Below are positions 47,780 to 59,712 of a stretch of 64,000 nucleotides of DNA, piece after piece (within the stretch, counting starts at the first letter, position 1; every line of letters starts with the position of its first letter). The notes below the pieces were generated by a model. The model was not told the origin of the DNA. It searched no databases and saw nothing but the letters and a program-made list of their open reading frames with translations. The translations under genes and the position numbers were made by a program. This DNA is from Pascua guehoae (lineage: Eukaryota > Basidiomycota > Tremellomycetes > Trichosporonales > Trichosporonaceae). Location: contig BCJX01000008.1 in assembly GCA_001600415.1 (NCBI GenBank), positions 1,103,494-1,167,493 of the forward strand. Reading direction: 5' to 3'.

Positions 47780-47869
47780 GCCCGTTTATATCAGTCGGTA
47801 GATAGTTTGACTCTTACTACCACGCGTGTAAGCAATCAAAATGTCATGGGTTCGAGCCCCATAATGGGC
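47780..47869 (+). tRNA. tRNA-Lys (anticodon CTT), intron-containing
   Basis: Acceptor GCCCGTT (47780-47786) pairs with AATGGGC (47863-47869). Anticodon stem TTTGA/TCAAA; loop CTCTTA plus A gives CTT, with an ~18-nt intron after position 37. T arm CATGG-GTTCGAG-CCCCATA region. The D stem is TATC/GATA instead of the usual GCTC/GAGC: both sides changed together, but this also alters the box A promoter. The discriminator T is unusual. T-runs follow within 15 nt. It could be a diverged gene or a tRNA pseudogene. Confidence 0.7.
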
Positions 47870-49639
47870 TTCTCTTTTGCCTTTTTGGCTTCTCTTTTGG
47901 CTCCGAGGGCCAGCCGCCAGGCCAGGCTGAGGATGACGGGCGCGATCGACGCGAGGATGCGGATGCTGATGGGGATGCCATGGCGCTCCCCATGCAGGAC
48001 ATAGCCCGTGGCCCTTGTACCGCATATCGTATACCGTAGCCCAGCAGCTTGTTGGACTCAGTTGCATCGTCACGACGCATGTCTTGCTGGCGGTATACCT
48101 CTCACTGGACGTGGGGCAGGCGAGGACCTAGCCCCGGGCGCAAGGTTGGGTCCGCCGGGCGCCAAAGTCGTGCACACCGCACCGCACATCATGACCCATG
48201 CCGCGTTGCTCGGCGCTTCCTGCCTTGCTAGCTCCTTGCCTTGCTCCCTCCTTGCCTCGCTGTCTCGATGCCTCAATGTGCCGTTGGATCGACGTTCCTT
48301 GCCTTCCTTTGCCTTGCACTCGCTTGACTCTTCACGCATTGCACGTCCTCGTCCTCGCCCTCGTCTTCCTTCCCCGTCTTCGTCGTCGCCCCCATCTTCA
48401 TGCTCGTCCTCGTCTTTGTCCTCGTCACTCTGTCCTCTCCCTCTGTCCCTCCGTCCCACGTCACTATCTTGCTGGCTATACGTTGTCGGCGTTCTGGCAC
48501 ACCGTCCTTCCCGCCTGTCCCCTCACAAAACCCATCTTCCCTCGTTTCAAGGTGCTCGAGTCCGCTCGGCTTATCCACTTGCCTTTGGATTTCCCAGCCA
48601 CTGCCTCCCTCCCCACCCCCGCCCCCTCCCAACCCGTGACGCTTCCTCGTGGTGTCTTCCTTACGCCTCCGACTCGCCCACTGGGTGTATCCTCCCTTCG
48701 ACAAATGGTACACACCCCTGCTCAGCCCTGCCCCGCTCCCTTGTTGACCTCTGCGTCTGGCCAGACCCGGGGCGTTCCGACGCCTGGGGCATTGGTATCC
48801 CGGTGTTCCCATTGCGTGTCCTCAACGACAGCGACTTGGTCACATGTGAGTTTCGAGCTCGTATCGACTTTTGTCTGTGGGCGTGCTGGCGTCATGAGGT
48901 GGTGCCGTCTCTGTTCCCGTTGGTACTACTTCACAGCCGCCTCCATTCCCGTCGCTATTTCCCACCCGGCAGCGACCATCCGTCTCTCGCCCAACCTACT
49001 TCCAAGCTTACGACTTCTTGGGTCCCGTGGCACGCCTCGAATAAAACTTCGACCTCGGTAACCCAGTCCATGCCCCAATCACTACCCTTCGAGTCCTGGT
49101 CTTCTAGCCCGTGCCAGCTGGCTCTACAGGCGGGATCCCGACTCATGTTCCGTGCCATCTTCTCTCATGGCAACCTGGCAAGATATAAAATGGGTGCGCA
49201 ACGGTACCACGCACGTACAATACGCCTTCACGTTGGCGTTTATGGGGCACGCATCGGGCCACTAAGCACGCCTCGATACGCGCCCTCCTCCTTCCCTCGA
49301 TATGTCAACCACACTGACTCGCGGGGCAGAAGTTGACCTCATGGTGAGTCGCACGTCACACTGCACACCTTTTCTCGCTTCCGCCACACGTCACACTGCC
49401 CCTTTCCCAGCCCTTTGGCCTCTCGCTTCCCACCCATCGACACCGGCTACTCTGCATCCTCACTCTTGCTTGTTGCAGCGACACAGGGACGACAGAAGAA
49501 GAAACGAAACGAAGCGAAAAAGAATAAAAGGCAACGCAAAACTCTCTGACACCAGATATCCAGCCACGCTGTTCAGGTTTCGAAAATGTGTCGAGCAAGC
49601 CGAGTGGCAGTCACCCGTCCTCACAGGGTGCAAAATCTA
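47870..49639. other. Intergenic stretch between tRNA genes
   Basis: No gene supported in 1.8 kb. A 442-codon open frame here is Ser/Pro/Leu-rich and repeat-derived (GTCCTCGTCCTCG-type runs near 48345-48430), and I do not call it. Confidence 0.55.
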
Positions 49640-49748
49640 TGCGCAGTGCGCGATTCGAACGCGCGAGGGATTGCTCCCATCGGATCTCGTGCTTGGATTG
49701 TACCCAAAAGCTTAAGGCCGACTGCATGGACCACTAGCAGAACTGCGC
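49640..49748 (-). tRNA. tRNA-Leu (anticodon probably TAA), intron-containing
   Basis: Minus strand. Acceptor GCGCAGT/ACTGCGC, seven perfect pairs, discriminator A. T arm GCGCG-TTCGAAT-CGCGC. A long variable arm GGGA-GCAA-TCCC marks a class II tRNA. Anticodon region CTTAAG gives TAA with T33 and G37; an intron of about 25 nt follows. With this reading the last anticodon-stem pair is a C·T mismatch, so the anticodon is probable rather than certain. Confidence 0.68.
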
Positions 49749-50870
49749 GCGTTGACAGTGTCGCCAATGCGTGTTCACTGCGTCTTGGGAGTCACGTGAG
49801 ACCCGGGGCGTCCCTGAGGCGGAACTCGGAACTGGGAACTTTGCAGTGAGGAGGAAACGAGTACATTGCCTGGTGGCGCGCATCTCTCCTGTTGCTCGTA
49901 TGCATGCATGCTGCCTGATGCGCCCGCCACCCAGGTCGGCCAGCGAGAGAGCGTCAGTTTGTCTGCATGCATGCTGCTTGGCTTCCTTCTAACGGGACAC
50001 GAGTGAGGATGAATCACTCGGCCACTTACCCGTCATAAGCGAACCACGTCTTCATCCCCACTCCTTCAACACACTGCCTCGGCCTCAACCCACAACACAG
50101 AGTCGACGCTCTATCCACCGCCCATCATCCGCAACTTGGTTAGCGGCACGACCTCGTCACACTCCTCGCTTCGCACGAGCACTGCGATCCATCACCGAAA
50201 TGGATACCACGAACAAAGTTCGACACCCCAAGAAGCCCACTGAAGCCACTGAAGGCTACTCACTATTCACTACCCATTACTCACTACTCACTACTCGACG
50301 CCTCAGTCTTCGCTGGCTGGCCGGATCGCGCCTCATAAACGCCAATCAACACGCTGTCCATTCTATGCCATGATCGTGTCCAGTGGGATAGCGTCTACTC
50401 ACAGATGCAGTTCACCTTGCCGCTACTTGCGGCCCGACGCGGCGTAGGGCGCCCCCCGGGGACGCCCCTCCCCTCCCCTCGAGCGCGACAGAGCCAAAGC
50501 CGACCAGACAACCACGCGACTCGTTCTCGAGATCCTGCGTACCCCTGTATGGCAGTGCAGACAATATCGCATACTGCCTAGACCGACTGACAGTCGGTGT
50601 GTGACCCTTCCGAGTCATTTTACCTCCCCTCCCATCCGAGGCGGACGTTGTCACGGCATCCCGAGCGCCGGCGCAAGCAGTCTGGACATAGGCCATGGGC
50701 TGCCGCCTGACGAGCCGTCGTTTGCACGGGTTCAGAGGATAGTGGGCCATCGCGACATGGTCGACACCCCATTGCCACCTTGATACAACAACCAGCGAGC
50801 CCAATGTGATTCTAGTTCACGGGCAGTCACATTGGCGAGTACGAGTGCCTCGGACATGCAAGGAAAACCC
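49749..50870. other. Intergenic stretch between tRNA-Leu and tRNA-Cys
   Basis: No gene seen in 1.1 kb. A short ACTCACTA-type repeat occurs at about 50256-50298. Confidence 0.5.
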
Positions 50871-50969
50871 AGTGGATTCCCAGGTTTGAACTGGGGACCC
50901 TCAGATGCTTGAATACCCCGGACGGATCGGACTTGCAATCTGATGCAACTACCACTGTGCTAAACCCAC
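50871..50969 (-). tRNA. tRNA-Cys (anticodon GCA), intron-containing
   Basis: Minus strand. Acceptor GTGGGTT/AATCCAC with discriminator T, as expected for tRNA-Cys. Anticodon stem TCAGA/TCTGA perfect; loop TTGCAA plus A gives GCA, with a ~26-nt intron after position 37. T arm CCCAG-TTCAAAC-CTGGG perfect. Confidence 0.88.
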
Positions 50970-51380
50970 CATGCGGACGAGGACGGCTCAAGCCTGTGCA
51001 TTGCGGCGGCTGGGAGATGAGATGGCCTCGCAGCGGTGCTTGCTCTGCGTCTCAGACCATACACTTTCCAGGGAGCCACCGCCGGCCGCCAAAGCCCGTT
51101 GTCGAGGTAGGCACACTCGACCGTCCTCGACCCCGCCATGCCCGGCACCACACGCATCACCCCATCCCAGTCGGCTCCTGGCCGTCCCTCCTGTATTCCG
51201 AGTCTCGGGCTCCAGGCCCAGCCAGTCCGTCCACGCTGAATCGGCGGCACGTCCGCGTCCTGGTGTGGTGTGGGCAAGCCGGGCCAACGTTCAACACGTG
51301 CTCCAAAGGACACCAAACTGGCCCAAACCATCTCAATCAGCTCATCCGAGCTGTAGCACGTCGTCTGTGAACAACTCGGC
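50970..51380. other. Gap between tRNA-Cys and tRNA-Gly
   Basis: About 410 nt between the divergent tRNA genes, no gene or repeat recognised. Confidence 0.45.
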
Positions 51381-51459
51381 GACACCTATCGTCTAGTGCT
51401 AAGGATGCCACTCTTCCAGCGCGCAAAGTGGTGACAGGGGTTCAAACCCCCTTAGGTGT
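51381..51459 (+). tRNA. tRNA-Gly (anticodon TCC), probable 7-nt intron
   Basis: Acceptor ACACCTA (51381-51387) pairs perfectly with TAGGTGT (51452-51458), discriminator A. T arm AGGGG-TTCAAAC-CCCCT perfect. Anticodon stem CCACT/AGTGG; loop CTTCCA plus A gives TCC after removing GCGCGCA. A pol III stop (CTTTTT) follows 8-12 nt downstream. Confidence 0.8.
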
Positions 51460-51466
51460 ATCTTCT

Positions 51467-51475
51467 CTTTTTCCG
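51467..51475 (+). terminator. Pol III T-run after tRNA-Gly
   Basis: TCTCTTTTTCC immediately after the tRNA-Gly gene. Confidence 0.6.
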
Positions 51476-52095
51476 TTGGTTGGTGTTTTTTCCCACGTTG
51501 GTGGGCTGCAGTCTAGCTAACTCTGCCAAGTCGTGGTCGGAGTGAGTGTCATCTGCACCTTGCTCGAAATGTTTGCAACTGGCCACCGGGCTGAGATGAT
51601 TCTCCTCCAATGCCAGCCGATCCAGTGTCGATTTCCCACCAAAAGTGTCCGCGTCTCTCTGTCCTTGGTATCTAGTCTTGTCGGGGATATCGTTGGCCGG
51701 CCAGCCTGTTGGCCAGTCTGCCTCTAGAGTTCTGCGTGCCCAGCTGCGTAGCGAGAGCAATGGCGTGCTTGCTGCCGTTTAGACCGACGGGGCATGGCTG
51801 CATGGCCTGGATCGTCGAGCTGGAATACACTCTGCAGTAACTAGGGCGTCGCGAGGCCATACTTGAGGCCTGTTTGACAATGCAGCTCGAGGCCCACAGG
51901 CGGAGCACATCCAGAGAAGCTACGGAGCCACGTTCGACATGTCCATGTCCTAGTCCGTGACGAGTCAGATTGCAAGACTGCAGTCAGAGTCCTGTCGCCC
52001 GTGCTCCCATGGACACGACGAGATTGGCGCACAGCCTTTTGGTCAACTTCGACCACTGTTAAACTGCTGTGACCAAACTCGTTCAAAGCAGTACC

Positions 52096-52119
52096 CCACA
52101 CACACACACACACACACAC
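52096..52119 (+). repeat. CA dinucleotide microsatellite
   Basis: About eleven CA units in non-coding sequence. Confidence 0.9.
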
Positions 52120-52430
52120 TACACCCACACCCCACCTCCACTTCCTCTCAGAACAAATTATGCATCACAGACCCACGGTAGCGCCCTGCGCTACCTCTAC
52201 ACAAATGCGTCTGAACGCGTGGCAATGTTGACAACGTTCACCTTGGCCTGAGATGGGTGTGCGGATCCGAAATCCATGATCGTGACATCGTGATGGGGGG
52301 TTGGGGGGGGGGTTTGGTAGTGTGATGGAATGAAGAAAAATGGGATGGGTATCGAGGACGCTCACGGGGTTGCCGCGCCTTTCACTTTCTCAAAAACCCT
52401 CAAACGCTCAAAGGTTCCTGAACGGGGCCG

Positions 52431-55400
52431 CTACATGTACTCTTCCTCTTCTTCTTCCTCACCGACTGTGTCTGGTTAGCGCATGATCCCGACCGTCCCT
52501 GTGCTCATCGACTCACCAAAGTGAAGCGGTTCTCCATGCTTGTACCGCGCGGGGCTCGGCTCACGGCCAGGGGTAAGGTCAAAGATCATACCTGGGGGAG
52601 GGGGCAGTTCTTCGCCATTGGTGGATGTGCTGTAGGCAGAGTTGCGAATCTCGCCGGCAAACGCGCGCTCAATGACAGAGTCACCAACCGAGTGTTGGCG
52701 CTCGTGACCAAACGGCTCCGTGCCGCCGTACCCGTCGCTCTGTTGAGAGTACTCGGTGGTGCTAGACGTCTGCGTCGAGTCACCATACTGGTCGACGATG
52801 GAGAACATTGCGTCGCGCTCGGCTGCCACACGGGGCTGGGGCGAAACAATACCATCGTACGCTCCAGACGTGCGCGGGAATTCGACCGCGCTGGGAGACT
52901 CGAGGGGAGGGCTGTCTACCCGTCGGCGCACAGAGATCGAGTCGGACGGATTGACAGACGTGTCGTCGGTCGCCGTGCTCCTCTGGCTCTTTTGCGAGTA
53001 CGCATAAGAGTCGTTCTGGCCGTGGTCGAAAATGGGCTCGGGTGGAATGTTGTGTGCAGCCTCGAGCGTCGCCCGGTCGTGGTCGTATGGGTGCTGAATA
53101 TGGCTGTCAATGGGCAATGGCGGTTGGAGAATGTCCCCGACCGCGACTGCACCAACACCGACCGCAGCTCCAACGGCAGCACCGCCAGCCATAATGTTGA
53201 GACCACCGATGCGACTCGCAGTCGGGGTAATGTCATCAGCTGGTGTTGGCGGTAAGGGACGCGCCGTGCGAACAGGAGAAATTTCTGGGGGAGACGTCTT
53301 TATCGGAGTGGGCTCCTTGGTGCGGTCCATGGGACGAGCGCCGTTGGCAATGAGTATGTCCATCCACTTTTCATTGTCGCCGCCAAGGTTGCTGTTGGGG
53401 CTGTTGTTGCCAGAACTGAGGCCGCTTGCCGACTGGATTTCAAACTCCATCGACACTTCCCGCTGTCCCTCGCGCTGGCGACGTGCATTGTTCCGTTGGT
53501 CCGAGCCAGACTTGACACGTCGGATCGACTTGAAAATGCTTGGCTTGCCGTTACCAATGGATTTCGAAGAATCGTCGCGAAGCGTTTCGCGCGACTCGGC
53601 GACAGACGGCTGCGGGCTGTTTGGGCTGTGGGAAGCCGACTTGGCCATGGGCCTTGAGATTGTTGGCCGCGAGGTCAATAACGTCTGGCTCTGGCTCTGG
53701 CTCGGGACGCTCGGTACAGGCTTGTTCTTGTTCCCCTTGTTGCCCTCAGTCACCGCATGCCATAACGACGACGAGACAGATTGGTCATTGCGCGGCATTG
53801 TGAGCTTCCTTTGCGATCCCATCCTGATCATCCTGTCAAAGTCGTCTGGTGGACTCATGGGGCTGCGGTTCTTCTTCTTGGGCGAAAAGATCCTGTGCAG
53901 CGACTTTTTGCGTTTGGGGTCGGCGACGGCCATCTGGTAGTCGAGCGGAACCCGTTCCTCGAACAAAAAGTACAGGTCGGTGACACGTGGGTCGGTAGCG
54001 TGGTCGAGTTCGGGGTGCTCCTCTGGCCGTGACGGAGTCGCCTTGTACTCGATCTGGGGTCAGCTAGAGTCCGTAACAAACCAACTCACCAATGCCCACG
54101 AAGCCTCCTTGAACGTCAATTCGTCGCGCTCAACCCAGCCAGCGCCCATGAGGAGGTCTGTCCAACAGTCGACAAAGGCCTCCTCCACATAGACGCGACC
54201 CTGCGCGTCGCCACCCTCGAAACCGGCATCGCGTCCAACACGCGGTGTCGTGTCGTGAGTGAAGGGCGTAGCCTCCTTTTGCGTCTTGTGCAGTCGGCGA
54301 CGCAGCTCGTCGCGCTCCTTTGGCCACTCGGTAATCTGTGCCTGCAGAGGCGTGGAGAATGACAGCGAGGCCGAGAGGAATGGCTCGGTGCGGGTAAAGC
54401 CACCCGTTGGGGAAGCAAAGTCGGTCCAGTCCATGGTTTGGCGGCGCTCGGCCACACTCTGCAATGGTCAGCGGTCTGGGCAACCGCACACTGCTTACCA
54501 TCTTTGCACTCTCGTTCAGGTCAAATTGCAGACGCGAGTTGATGTCGCTCGACTGGCCGCCTTTCGAAGAGGCCGAAGTTGACCCAAAACCAAGTTCCTC
54601 GAACGCGTTCCATTCCTTGCCGGCCAAACTTGCAAATCGACCCTCATCGCCATCGGGGGTGTGCGAGTCTTCCTTTGTTGGGCTCTGACCCAATGGCGCG
54701 CCGTAGGTCAACGACTCTTCGAGGTGGTGTGACTTTGGAAGTGGTAACGTCTCTCTGACACACATCTTGCGACGCCAGGCCGACGAAAACTTGGGACGTG
54801 ATGCCTCGCCGCGGCGCGACTTGAGCATCACGCGGTCATACGCCGGCCATCCGCCGGGCATGTCCTCGACCCAGGTCTCAGCATTGACAACCAGGTCACG
54901 CGAGTAGGCGCGCACGGTTCGACTGGCAACTTCGCAGCGCACGACACGCGCAGCACGGCGGGGACGGCCGTGGGCAAGGGCAGCATCGGACGCGATCATG
55001 GACGGGTAGCCCTTGACCCATTCCTGGAGGCGGAAGGGGAGATCTGTCAAGCCGAGACCGTCGCGGCTTCCGCCACTCGAGCGAATGTAGGCCAGCAACA
55101 TGTGCTCGGTAGCAGCCGCTGCGCGGACGAATGCGGTATGGGCTGTGAGCGCGGGACCGTTGGCGGGAATGTCAAAGAGAAGTGGCGCAAAGTACGAGGC
55201 AATGGCGTGCGGCGTGAGACCAGAGTTGTGCGAGTGCGCAGCAAACTTGGACAGGAGGCCAAAGAGGGGGTGAACAACGTAGTAGTAGATGTCGGAAGGA
55301 AGGATCGAAGAAAGAGTAGTAAAGGCCTCGACCAGGTACTTTGACGCTGCTGGGTTAGCGACATTCTGGGGCAAGAAACCCACCTCGCTCGCGTCCTCGC

Positions 55401-56313
55401 CACTCTTCGTACATCTCCCAGTCGATACATCCGTGACACACTTCACGTGTGCCGTCGCGAACGCGGGTCATGCGCGACAGAGCCCAGCGGAGAAGCCATG
55501 CGAGCTCATGATCATTGGCAAACTTGATGTCTTGCATAAACGTCTCGAGCGCGTTTTTGGAAGGAGTACGCGTAGGGGTGCTACCGGGTCAGTACGACGA
55601 CTACGCACGGGGACCGCCTTGTCTCAATGTCACGCACCGAACGGTCTTGAGAAAGGTCTGGGTAAGCATGCGCATGCGGGTCAGGTTGAGCTCAAGACTC
55701 TGGTTGGAGAAGATCATGGGCGTGTCGAGTGCTGTGGGTGAGCATGGTGATCAACTATGCAGGCACATAACGAGGCGCTCACCTCGGTGGGCAAGCTCGG
55801 CGCCAACGTCACGAATGACGCGTGCGACCTCGTCAAGACCCAGAACAATCTTGCGGCCGCCGCCACCGAGGAAGCCGTACTGGCGTGGGGTTCCGTCTTC
55901 CTGCGAGGCGTCCGTGGACATGAGTGATTGGGCGCTGACAGGGACGTTTGTGGGGAGGAAGGTGGCCTGGTTGTTGGGCAAGAGGGAAGCCGTCGAGGCG
56001 GAACGCATTAGGCCCTCGGGAGATGGGGGGTTGTTGCGCGACGTGGTAATTCTGGACAAGTCAGTCGACGGTTCTCAGAGTGTTTATGGGTATATGCCTG
56101 AACGCGTTCAACAACACATCCTACTCACTGAGGCACAGTGCCAAACTCGCCCACGACGCTGCCGCTGCTGGGAACAGTACTGGCTCCGTTCCACGTCTTT
56201 GCCAGGCTAACAATACGGCGGTCACCTCCGGGGCTCGAGTTGCTGGTCACTAAGACGGCAGGAGAGCGGTCCTTCTTGGGAGGCTGATGGGAACGCGAGA
56301 AGAGCGACGGCAT
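52431..56313 (-). CDS. Msb1/Mug8-domain protein (polarity / Rho signalling)
   Basis: Large protein, about 1,150 residues in roughly eight exons. The N-terminus MPSLFSRSHQPPKKDRSP is basic. The Msb1/Mug8 (RhoGAP-like) domain follows: IVLGLDEVARVIRDVGAELAHRG, TPMIFSNQSLELNLTRMRML, FANDHELAWLLRWALSRMTRV, YLVEAFTTLSSILPSDIYYY, HPLFGLLSKFAAHSHNSGLT, IASYFAPLLFDIP and AETWVEDMPGGWPAYDRVML. In yeasts this family works with Cdc42/Rho1 and the cell-wall stress pathway at growth sites. A second ordered part ends at DLYFLFEERVPLDYQM. The last ~480 residues are Ser/Pro-rich and disordered. I extend the 3' end past a TAA in the reading frame because an intron (GTGAGT...CTAAC...CACAG, 52469-52517) joins to GEEEEEEYM and a stop at 52431. 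Confidence 0.9.
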
Positions 56314-59300
56314 GGTTGCGGGTCGAGCTCAGCCGCGGAGAGGGAGGGGGAGGGGAGGAGGAGGGAGAGGGAGAGGGGGGGCGGAGTTGCAAAGGAGGGA
56401 AGGAAATGCTTGAGCGAGAGAATGTCGATGGTTGTGAATCGAGGGTTGGCACGGCAGGAGGCGGCGGCACGTCCCTCCAACAGCAGCGGCGACGTGTGTG
56501 CGGGGTGCGGGGGGCGTGGGTCCTGCCGTCCCAGAACCACTGACGCGTGGGGGTCGCGTCTAATTTGTGCGAGTCGGTCGGGTGAAGAGTTGGAGAATGG
56601 TCGGCGCGTGCGAAGGAACAGCGCGGCGTGCACAAAAGGCAGTGCAGGGGAAGGCGTTCGGGGCAAGATTGGAAAAGGGGGGAAAAGGAAGGAGCGTGGG
56701 ATTGAGGGGCGAGATTGAAAGCTCGCTCGCTGCAGATGATGGACAAGGTTGTGTTGGTGGTAGTGGTGTTGTGTGTGCTTTGTGCAAAGAACAATGCGCA
56801 AGACCGAAGGGTGGGCTCGACACGACCACGACGGGGACAATGGAGGAATAGACGAAGGGGGACCAGCGGCGGCGAGCAGAGCTGGACGAGGGGGGGGGGG
56901 GGGCAAAGCACCAGAGATCAATGCCAGAACAGCTGGAACAGAGAGCAAGGATCGCTCGGGCCCAAAGGGATAGGCAAGACGAGGAAACGCCCGAGCGCGC
57001 GTCCACAACGAGGCGGGGTTGCCGGTGTCGCCAGCGACGAGGGGTGCGCAGATGGCCGAGTTGGCGGGTCGTGTGGTGACGAGAGGGATGGACGTGTTGG
57101 ACGTGTTGGTGGTGACAATGTCTCTAGTGCGAGATGCGCGATGCACGGGAGAATAGACAAGTGGCCAAGTGGAGAGGCGCGGGTACGCGCGGGGTGGTAG
57201 TGAGAGGGGGCCGATTGCTAGCGCGGCGGTGCAGGTACAGTACAGTAGGGTTGGGTGGTGGTTCAAGGTTGGTTAGGTAGGACACGACAGAGTTAGGATG
57301 GAATGGGTACCCAAGGGACGCGGCTAGACCCGGCAGCAGGCAGCAGGTTGGGTGCAGTTGCAGTGCAGTTGCAGTGCGTGTGGCGTGTGGCGTGGGTGGC
57401 ACGCGCGCGTGCAGCAGTGGATCCGGTGGTGGAGAATACTGTACTCACTACTGTAATGGATGGATGGCACAGGGATTGCGGATACGGCACAGGTGCACAG
57501 GTCGACGCGGGATGGCATATACCATGGGCTGGGCCAGGGGGGAAGGGGGGGAAGAAGAGGGGCGGCATCAAAACTAAGGAGCACAGGCGGGCGCGGGTTC
57601 TGGCCTGGACCTGCCCCCCCCCCTTACCTGCCCCAAACTCTTTTGGTACCTGGCTTTGTGGACACATGCATGGCATAAGGCACGACCGAGGTCTGTCTCA
57701 AACACAACAGAAGAATGCTTGGGGGCAGGTTCGTCGTGCATCCACAACAAGGTGTCGTGTTGCATGGAGCACAGTAGTCTACCTCAGACTACTGTAGTCC
57801 GTTCCCCAGGTTGTGTGTGTTTGGCCCGTCTGATGGCATGGTTTTGGTGCCTTGGTCCCTTGGGTCCCTTGGATCCCTTGGCCCCCCCCTTGGTCGGCCA
57901 GAGCACTGTCCCCCACCTCATCCACCCACCCACCCAACATGGTTCTACCCTTGCTGCCCACCCCCCCCCCCCCCACCCCCACTTTGCCCTCATTAGACCC
58001 TGTGGCTTCTGGCCCGTCTGATCAGTGGATTTGTCTTTTGATTTTGCTTGGCTTTACCGAGTCTAATTCATGCTGAAACGCAGGTCATCCCGCCGTTGAA
58101 ACGTACTCTCACCACAGCCCCGAGACACAATGTGCGCCAATTTTCCCGAAAAGGCAAAAAATGGCACACTTTGGCCACGCCACTCTGCACCCGTCTCGCG
58201 TGTGTGCCACCGGATCACAGGAGGCGCCCAGAGTTGTTCGTCGGTTTTTTTTTTCCCCTTTGCCTTGTGCCTTTGCGTTCCCTGTCACCTCTGTTGCATC
58301 GTTTCGTCGCTGCCCCTGGTGGTCTGGTGCAGTTTCCCTGCTCCCAGTTTCCAGACTCGGTCCCAATGCCCGCTCATTTGGCCGATCATGACGGCCTCAT
58401 GTCCTCCTCCCATGCTACAACGAGTTAGCACCGGCATGATGCTGGCACACGAGCAGACAGCAACCATCATGACCAACCCACTGCACCACCAAGTTGTATG
58501 ACAGGCCCCGACTGCACGCGTTTCCCCTTGTGCCAGATATCCAGATCCGAAATTTCGATCGGGGTCGCCATGGCCTGGTCCTTCAAGGCAAGCGTCAATC
58601 CGGCGATCTCCGGCAGGTCGCAGAATGCTGACCTGTTCACCACTTGAATGGGCCGATGATACACTTGAAAAAACAATCTCGAGTATTCGGTTGCTCCTTT
58701 AGGTGTTGGGCAGGTAGGTGATCCTCCAGGGTATTACCCAGGTGAGTGTTGAGGACCTCCAGCTGCGATAGGAGCACGAACGGGAGAGATAATCCACGTG
58801 GCAGCGGGGCCCTCAGTTTGTTCTGTGCGCGACTCAGGACAACTGCCACCCTGCCATGGCCTCCATGAACTCTTTCGTTGCGCTCCACAGGACACGCCTC
58901 TGCGGATGATAAGGGTCCGCCAAGTGTGGATCTCGCACGGGTCAGATCACCTGCTCGACCCCGGTCGCGAGTCGGCGCGTTAGCTCGCTCCAGCAATGGA
59001 CACGGACCTCGACACCTTCGCGGCGACCGCGTCGGACAATTTGTTTAGGCTTCTGGTGCAAGGTGGAGTGGGAGCAAGTGAAGTGGCACCCAAGTGACGA
59101 AGTTTTCCAAGTGTGCGTGGCAGATGACATGGTGTCCGCAGAGAAAACAGGTCTGTAGGGAGCATAAACCGACAGAGGGTACGGATTGCAGACGGCACGA
59201 AGAGGACGACCTGTCGGTGAGGAACCGGTGCACTAGAACTCTAGTTTGAAGAGAGGAAGAGAGAGATCAGGTAGCTGTCGATACGCAGAACCAACGCACA

Positions 59301-59536
59301 AGGGCATCATTTTCTCAGTATTCTCCAAACCCTCCCGTGAGGTGGCGACTGATGCTCGTATACCTCACCCTCGTCCAAAGTTTCAAGTTGCAGTAGTGTT
59401 CCTTCCCGATGGGTTAATCCGGATATTCTTTTAGAACCGAACAAGGGCAGGCGATCGCGATAGGGTGCGGGGGGACCCAGAAATCGATTACCAGGCAATA
59501 AAATAATATGATAAACCCCCCCCCCCCCCCTCCGCA
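56314..59536. other. Long upstream region with G and C runs
   Basis: No gene supported in 3.2 kb upstream of the Msb1/Mug8 gene. It is strongly strand-biased in purines from 56330 to 57100, with runs G14 (56890-56903), C10 (57609-57619), C14 (57961-57974) and C15 (59516-59530). A CCTTGG(G/T)TC tandem repeat sits at 57855-57890. Minus-strand open frames of 229 and 338 codons here are Pro/Ser-rich and I do not call them. Confidence 0.55.
57855..57890 (+). repeat. CCTTGGGTC tandem repeat
   Basis: Four to five imperfect 9-10 nt copies of CCCTTGGGT/CCCTTGGAT in non-coding sequence. Confidence 0.75.
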
Positions 59537-59712
59537 CGGCACAGGGCGCCGAGGCACGTGCCGGGAATACGGGAGTACGGTAGTGCCTAACCGAGCGTTT
59601 GGTGGGGTTGAGAGGACACCTGTCGTTGTTGGAGTAGTATCTGCTGCCGTGCTGTGGTTGGGTGAGATGCGCCGGTGCCACACACCGAATGGCCTCGACG
59701 CACAGCGAACCC
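59537..59712 (-). pseudogene. Decayed fragment of the BTB-like gene
   Basis: The minus strand encodes GGSLCVEAIRCVAPAHLTQ, then RYYSNNDRCPLNPTK, then ASAPCAVR. These match ESLCVEAIRCAAPEHLTQ, HYYYNEKCALNPTKLT and LGALCRAWG-region sequence of the BTB gene at 39961-40135 on the plus strand. DNA identity is high in the first two thirds; small indels then move the frame. Only about 175 nt of a ~1.1 kb gene is present, with no start, splice signals or C-terminus, so this is a truncated non-functional copy. Confidence 0.82.

Larger units (their letters stand above)
51460..52430. other. Intergenic region with CA microsatellite
   Basis: No gene seen. Contains a CA dinucleotide repeat at 52096-52119 and a G8 run near 52303-52312. 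Confidence 0.6.

Noticed and set aside
48008..49336. 442-codon open frame on the plus strand
   Set aside because: Ser/Pro/Leu/Arg-rich and built on CTCGTCCTCG-type repeats, with overlapping open frames on the other strand; no domain, no splice pattern. Long frames are expected by chance in such GC-rich, biased sequence.
56250..57266. 229- and 338-codon minus-strand frames upstream of the Msb1/Mug8 gene
   Set aside because: They overlap the first exon of that gene in another frame and are Pro/Ser/Arg-rich, as expected from the pyrimidine-rich leader.
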